Assembly (NCBI GenBank): GCA_034620365.1
Contig: JAQGEQ010000192.1
Coordinates: 2,103,001 to 2,167,000, forward strand
Direction of reading: 5' to 3'
Source: Pegea sp. RAD2-039
Taxonomy: Eukaryota; Chordata; Thaliacea; Salpida; Salpidae
DNA length: 64,000 nucleotides
How positions within the stretch are numbered: position 1 is the first letter of the stretch; each line of letters begins with the position of its first letter. The notes below the pieces were generated by a model that saw only the letters and a list, made by a program, of their open reading frames with translations, did no database searches and had not been told where the DNA came from. A program made the position numbers and the translations under genes. Positions 58,349 to 64,000 of the stretch are shown here, piece by piece.

Positions 58349-61300
58349 TTAACAACTTCTATCATTTTTTTCTGACAAACTTTTACTTTCTGTTAAAAGT
58401 TTCTTTTTTTCCAATTCATTCCAATAAAATAAAATAAATCAACAAAAGTCTGATTATTATTTGATTAAAAGCTAGCATACAGCAATTTAAATTACTGAAG
58501 ATAGCATATTTTCTGCTTCCTTTTTGTGTGGGTAACCATCAGGAGAAAAACTCGGATATCAAACATACTTACTTATCAAAACAATTATTAGTATTGACAA
58601 AAACATTTCACTGTATGTGGTCAGACTAACATGTTCAAGTTGTTCTTGCTGAAGAAACCTCTGACTGTGCAATGACGTCACAAAAGAAGCTAGATGTTAA
58701 TCTTTAAATTTTTTTGACGTTTAATGTCTCTGTTAAAAGATTTGTTGTATTTATCTAACAAACAGCCACAAATACTGAACTTAACAACAATTATTTAGCA
58801 ATAGTTGCGGGTTAATTTCTTAATTTGAAAATAAAAATTTTTAATTTACTCGTGTCTTTTATTTTATAGTTTTTTTTTCAAATCAAATGTTAGTTACGTT
58901 AAAACTTGATCTTTAATAGATTAAAATAATAAACTTTTTAATTGAGATATCAATTAATCATACATTTAGTATTAAGTATGTAACCATTTGTAGCAGCAGA
59001 CATTGAAATATTTCAAAGTATTTCTATATAACTTAGAAATACCTTTTCTTACGATAAAATCAATACAAGCTCAATTTCTGCTTGAGTTTTCACAAACTTT
59101 CGGCGAGATTTTGTGTAAAGTTTAGATAAAATACTTAAGAATGTAGTCACGAGTTACCTTTCAACTGTTTCTATGTGTATAACTCGACACACTAAAGCAT
59201 TTTATGTCATAAATTAAACTTTTCACGAATTTAGAGCTTAAAGTGTAATGAATAAACTGAAAGAAAACTGATAATAGTATACCATTGACGTAAACAAACA
59301 TATTTTTTCTTGTAAATCACATAAATTAAAAATTTTAATTCTAGCCATTTTTGAAAAGTTGTAAAATATTTTTAATAAAGATCACATGATACTTTCTGTC
59401 TGATCTCATGAAAGCTTGTTAATAGTTTTGTTAATGAATGAACAACTTGAAAAAAATATAATGTTTTCAACTTTATCTGCTGTATTTTTTGCAAATTTGT
59501 AGTTTATCGACATATACATTTATATAATTGATGATTTAAAGTTTTGATTTTTATTTAAATTTATAAATACAAGACTTATAACCTAATGGTACTATTTACA
59601 TTGTTTAATTAATATCTAATTATTGCAAAAGCTTTTTGAATCACAGCTGTAAATTTGCTGGAATGTCTTCAAAGATTCATTAAAGACCAAACTTAATTGA
59701 AGCTAAAATGTTAATTAGATGTATATGGCTTTTGATATTTGTTTTTTAAGTTTGTTTTTGGTTAAATAATTAATTTCTAGCAAGACTGTTGTAGTAGGTA
59801 TTGTTTATACAAACATTAAGTTAAATTTCTAGCTATAACTTCTTGCTCAACTAGAAATTTTGACTGAAATATTTTTAAGTTGTTTATTTGAAATGAGTAA
59901 TTTTTCTTACTATTTAACAGCATGCTAAATAATAAATTATTCTCTTCTATTAGGTATACAAAACGATCGTTTCATAAGTAGAGAGCTTATGCATTGTTCC
60001 GGTGTGATATAAGGCAGCTTATTTACTTCCGTTTTCCTCTAGTTTGTTTACTTTTTTGAAGATGCAACACTTCTGTGCAGCAACCAAAAGTTTACTTTCG
60101 CCTATTATACCAATTGAATTAATTAATTATGTAAAATTATACTAAATCATTTGGTTGAAATCTACAAGTAAATAACAAACATGTTTTTAAATGAAGAAAA
60201 GTTTTATTTTGTTTATGATTGAACCTAAATCCTAGTTCTGGTAAGCAACTAGTTTTTTTACAAGTTCATCGAATGTTTATAATAAAGGCAACATTCTTAC
60301 CAGGTTATTCACTACTCGATGATAAACTCTTTTCAACTGATAATAAGATAAATTTTAGGGAAATGAATATAAGCTGCTGTGAGGTTGCTTGCGCTATAAC
60401 GACTCGCCAAGGCAAAGTCATGAAAATGTTAACAAGCTTGTTGTTATAGCAACCGAAAGCTTTTTTCAACCTGACAATTTTAGATGTTCCTTAATCCTTA
60501 TGTTATGTTTTTTTGAGTGAATTTTTCAAAATTTCTTTAAAAATTTAGTAGCTTATCCTTAACCGAACTATTTCAAATCTAAACGGAAACAAACCCGGAA
60601 ATAAATTTTTTTATTTCATTCCTTTTAATTCTATGAGTTTACAGCCACAAATTATATAAGAATTTTGTAGAATTTTGTAGAATTTTTATAATTATAATTT
60701 AATCACTTTAGTTGACATTTTTATTTAGCAATATTAAAATCCAAACTTTTAAAAGCAAAATAAATGAAATTCTTGCGGTTGTTTCAAAACAAACTATTTA
60801 TTTCTTATCACAAAACATTTCTTTATAAAGTTTTTGTTTTTAAACTTTTAAAACAATCAACTAAAAAGTCATTCAATGTTTAACAACTTCTAAACATTAA
60901 ATAAAACTTTTGTTCCTAAACAATAGAACACAAATCGGAAGTTATAAAAATATAAAGGATTTCACTTCACATCAAACCTTCTTCTGATCTTCTTCTTCCG
61001 ATATTAAACTTCATCAATAACAATGATGAATAAACAAGCAGTTATCTTTACAAGTAATCTTTATAAGAATGACTTCGTTTTAAACAATGATATTCAAACA
61101 AAATAATTATCAAAGAAATTATTGAAACATTTTTCCTGTAGACTTCAGCTAACAAAGAAAAAATCTTTTGTTTGTTTGTTTTTAATTTAAATAAAGATAA
61201 TTATAACAAAACTCTTTTAGAGTATAATTTATATTTCCATAATTTGGAATTAAGTAAAGTATAAAGAAAATTTGTAAAAGCCTATTACGTTTTTTTGAGA

Positions 61301-63614
61301 AAAAATAGAATTATTTACGCGGTAGTAGGTGAAACTCTAAAAATTAAGATAATGTAAGCCTCTGTAAATAAATATATTCAATTGTTTAGTTTTGTGTAGT
61401 CTCAAGCAATTACTTTAACACAAGTGCCTGACTCTTCAAAAATTATAAATCATGTAGAGAGAAACCTAATTTGTATTTTACCGTTTATATTATTGAGTTA
61501 AATTTAAAATTGTTTACCAGAAGTTAGCAATTTTTCTTTTCACATTTTTAAATCATTTTATAGCTAATGATTTTTTAAGAACTATATTACTTAAGTGTAT
61601 GCAGCACACAAACTATAGATTATAGTTTCTAGGTATTCTTAACCGACAATCACTAAATATTTTAAATTATATAAGCTGTTTTCTTTGAATCAAGAACTGT
61701 TTTTGTATCAGGCTTGTTTTTATAAGTTTTAGTTTAAAAACAGACTAAATAAATTTGATCAAAAATATAATACCCTAATTGATATTTTCATATACAAATT
61801 AATGTAGAGATCTTTAAGTAGTTTTTAATATATTCAGATCAGTTTCATTATAATTTAAAACCTTATTGCCATAAATGATGCTTATCTAAAGGTTATTCAG
61901 CTTTGTAGGTGTGAAGTTATTTAAAGTGTTTCAAAAAATATTATAAAAAAGAAATTAAACTTTTGACCTTTCGACTTTTGACCAAAACTGATCTACTGTA
62001 ACATTCAACGATTTTTTGAACTTAACATTAGTCGTAAACTTTATTATTTAACTTTTATCGAATAGGAAAGCTTGATAAAAGATGTTATTTTTCAATTAAA
62101 TTATATGCTTATTACAACTAGCTTTTTGTTGATGCTTAATTTTAGCAATAAAGTTTACAAAGTATTGTAAATAAAACCTATTTACAACTTTAGAAATTGT
62201 TCTTGCAATTTTTCTATGCACAGTATTAAGGATTAAAACAAAAGTGGATTTTTCTGTAAAATTATTGCTTTTTTTAGTTTAAGCAATAGCAATGGATGCT
62301 AATTAAGCAAATTATATTTAGCTAAACTGTTGTTCAACAAATTATAAATGGATAATTCATTAAAACGGATATCCGTCTAATATAAATTAAACTTAATGTA
62401 TTAAAATAAGAATAACTGTACAAAACAAAAACTATACTAGAGTTTAGAAAACAATTTTAAAAATCGATAATGTCTGTTTTGTGCTTGTCTGGCAACATGG
62501 CAAGGAAGTTGATTTGTTTACAAGTGATATTGTTTTTACCGCGCGTAGAGCACAAAAACTAATAAAAAGCCAGTACTGCTCATTTGATTACTTGACCAGT
62601 AAGGAAGCCTTCCTTAGAGATCAATTTTTTTCCGATTGTGCCTACGACTTTTTGATAATTACAAAATTACAACTAACGCCCAAGCATGTTTTTTATCTAT
62701 TTTCTATGATAGTTATTAGCAAACAACTTTCATTTCACTAATAAACATGAAACGATAATCTTTTGTTGGTGTTGTTGAAATGCAAGTCGAATGACTGAAT
62801 GGTAGCCAACTAACGCAATTTGATTAACAAAATATGCTTAAAGTTGCACAATTAGAGCTTTTCTACCTAGTTTTAAAGAAGTGTTATCTATTTATTCTCT
62901 CAATAAGAATCAGATAAATTGATTAACGATTTGGTGAAAGCATATAAAATTTAAAACTAGTTTTTGTTTAAAAACATTCAGTTTTAAGAATTATACCGAA
63001 ATCAATTTTAAGTTTTTGCTTAAAATTAAAGAAAAACTGTTTGAAGTTCTGTAGACTTCTTAGATTTTTCAAATTTTTTCTCGACAAATTTATTTGAAAT
63101 ATTTCCTAAATTATTTTAAGTTTAAAAGACATTTTTTTCTTGAAGTTTCGACATTTCTGATAAACTCTGAATTTAATTATAAATTTCAAGTTAAAATTTC
63201 AGCACTTGAAATGTTTTAATATGGATTCTTTGATTTACTAATTTCAGGTTTATGAATTCTTGCTGAAAAATATTTACAACCACAAAATATTGTAGATAAT
63301 TGTTTTAATAAAAAGTTTTTAAAGCGAAAAAAACACAAAATATTTCAAATAGATTTTCTGATCTTGGTTTTTGGTGTTTTCTGTGAATGGTATTTTATTA
63401 CAAGCATGAACTCTGTAAAAAATGAAAAATAAGATTAACAATTTGTTCAATGAATAATAAGTAAACAGAAAAATAAAATTTGATGATTTTAAAAAATTTG
63501 TTGAAATAACTTTTTTACCTTTTTAAGTTCCACTTTGATTTTTAGCCAGTTTCTCTTTGATAATCAGCTTGAATTTTGTGATCAACTCTAAAACATTCTC
63601 TCTTCTACCTTCAG
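58349..63614. other. Long spacer without supported genes
   Basis: Contains the polyadenylation signal of the small unit (58423-58428), a palindromic CRE at 58673-58680 and unremarkable frames at 60219-60449 and 62481-62741 (+), neither with a domain. A short inverted repeat GCTATAAC..GTTATAGC lies near 60391-60449. Otherwise A+T-rich. Confidence 0.4.
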
Positions 63615-64000
63615 AATCCTTAAGAGGCTTAGAGTTTTCACAAATAAGACAAGATCAATTCTTGGAAGAACAGCTTCTTCCTCAAACTTTTTAAGTAGTA
63701 TTATTTTAAAGAAAGCCCAATGTTCATGTGATCTCATCACAATCCTTACATCTTCCTTATCTTTTTACTACAATTCTGGTCTGGCTATCCACAAATTACA
63801 AAATGAAAACATTTCATCAACAAAAACAAAATCGTCACAAAAGCAAGTGGCGACTAATAAAGAACATATTTTTGCAGTCTTTACATCGATCAACCAACAT
63901 CTACAGGACTGCCAACAAATCCATCAAACCATTTGCTGTCAGCAACATGCTTACAAGTCAAGCAGCAATTTCAACTACGCAGCAAGAATGATGCGCGGTC
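63615..64000 (+). CDS. Candidate exon running off the right edge, unknown protein
   Basis: A strong acceptor (CTCTCTTCTACCTTCAG, ending 63614) is followed by a frame without stops to the end of the window, about 128 codons (ILKRLRVFTNKTRSILGRTA, later AQCSCDLITILTSSLSFYYN, then a Gln/Cys/His-rich end). There is no methionine until the last few codons, so it would be an internal exon. A different plus frame (63728-63991) is also open, which weakens the case. The segment is richer in G+C than the spacer. No family recognised. Confidence 0.35.

Noticed and set aside
60219-60449. Plus frame of 76 codons
   Set aside because: No domain, no splice or promoter context; the GCTATAAC/GTTATAGC inverted repeat inside it is too short to interpret.
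62481-62741. Plus frame of 86 codons (with FTARRAQKLIKSQYCSFDYL)
   Set aside because: Somewhat protein-like but starts at a non-ATG codon in a spacer, with no recognised family or splice sites.
63534-63700. Minus-strand zinc-finger-like stretch (CLICENSKPLKDSEGRRENV)
   Set aside because: Only one cysteine pair, the frame is short and competes with the plus-strand exon having a stronger acceptor.
1-64000. Search for CRISPR arrays, rRNA genes and complete tRNA genes
   Set aside because: None seen; the organism is eukaryotic and no cloverleaf or regularly spaced repeat could be recognised by eye.

Overview
The window is a very A+T-rich (about three quarters by eye) eukaryotic chromosome segment with spliceosomal introns (GT..AG, often 40-150 bp), sparse genes and long low-complexity spacers. 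A KIM-type receptor tyrosine phosphatase, a CRIP1-type LIM protein, SH3BGRL proteins, RIOK3, TDP2 and CR1-like LINEs together point to an invertebrate animal. The phylum cannot be settled from sequence alone; an AT-rich cnidarian, rotifer or flatworm-like genome would fit.

Layout. 0-7 kb: a membrane-anchored copine/RGLG-type vWA protein without a RING (2799-4013, +) and mitochondrial inner-membrane protease subunit 1 (5403-6477, +). 7.4-10.9 kb: a decayed CR1-like LINE (-). 14.4-22.0 kb: a 13-exon KIM-containing, transmembrane PTPRR/PTPN5-like phosphatase (-). 25.4-26.2 kb: a second, internally deleted copy of the same LINE (+). 27-33.5 kb: intronless TDP2 (-) and nine-exon RIOK3 (-). 34.5-36 kb: a possible tRNA-like SINE and a 7SL/Alu-domain-like sequence (-). 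37.4-40.1 kb: a 3-hydroxyacyl-CoA dehydratase and two tandem SH3BGRL paralogs (+). 41.8-43.3 kb: two orphan exon candidates (+). 45.4-46.9 kb: CRIP1 (+), with a cluster of regulatory motifs upstream. 49.6-53.9 kb: a ten-exon gene (-) fusing an N-terminal RWD domain to an Obg-family GTPase of the Ygr210 type with a C-terminal TGS-like region. 54-64 kb: almost gene-free, with unresolved open frames, a small two-exon transcription unit behind a TATA/CCAAT/CRE promoter at 58 kb, and an open exon candidate running off the right edge.

The genes are mostly independent housekeeping and signalling loci (very-long-chain fatty acid elongation, mitochondrial presequence processing, ribosome/kinase functions, DNA repair, MAPK control); no operon logic applies. 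The most striking object is the RWD-Ygr210 GTPase fusion. Ygr210-type Obg GTPases are known to me as archaeal/fungal proteins, and RWD proteins (Gir2/RWDD1) are the partners in trans of the related DRG/Rbg GTPases, so a cis fusion in an animal suggests an undescribed ribosome- or GCN1-linked GTPase. The gene also carries two copies of the perfect palindrome GTCACGTGAC, the CLEAR/TFEB-type site.

All exon boundaries were drawn by hand from splice consensus and reading-frame continuity; multi-exon models add up to whole codons, but no transcript data were available.
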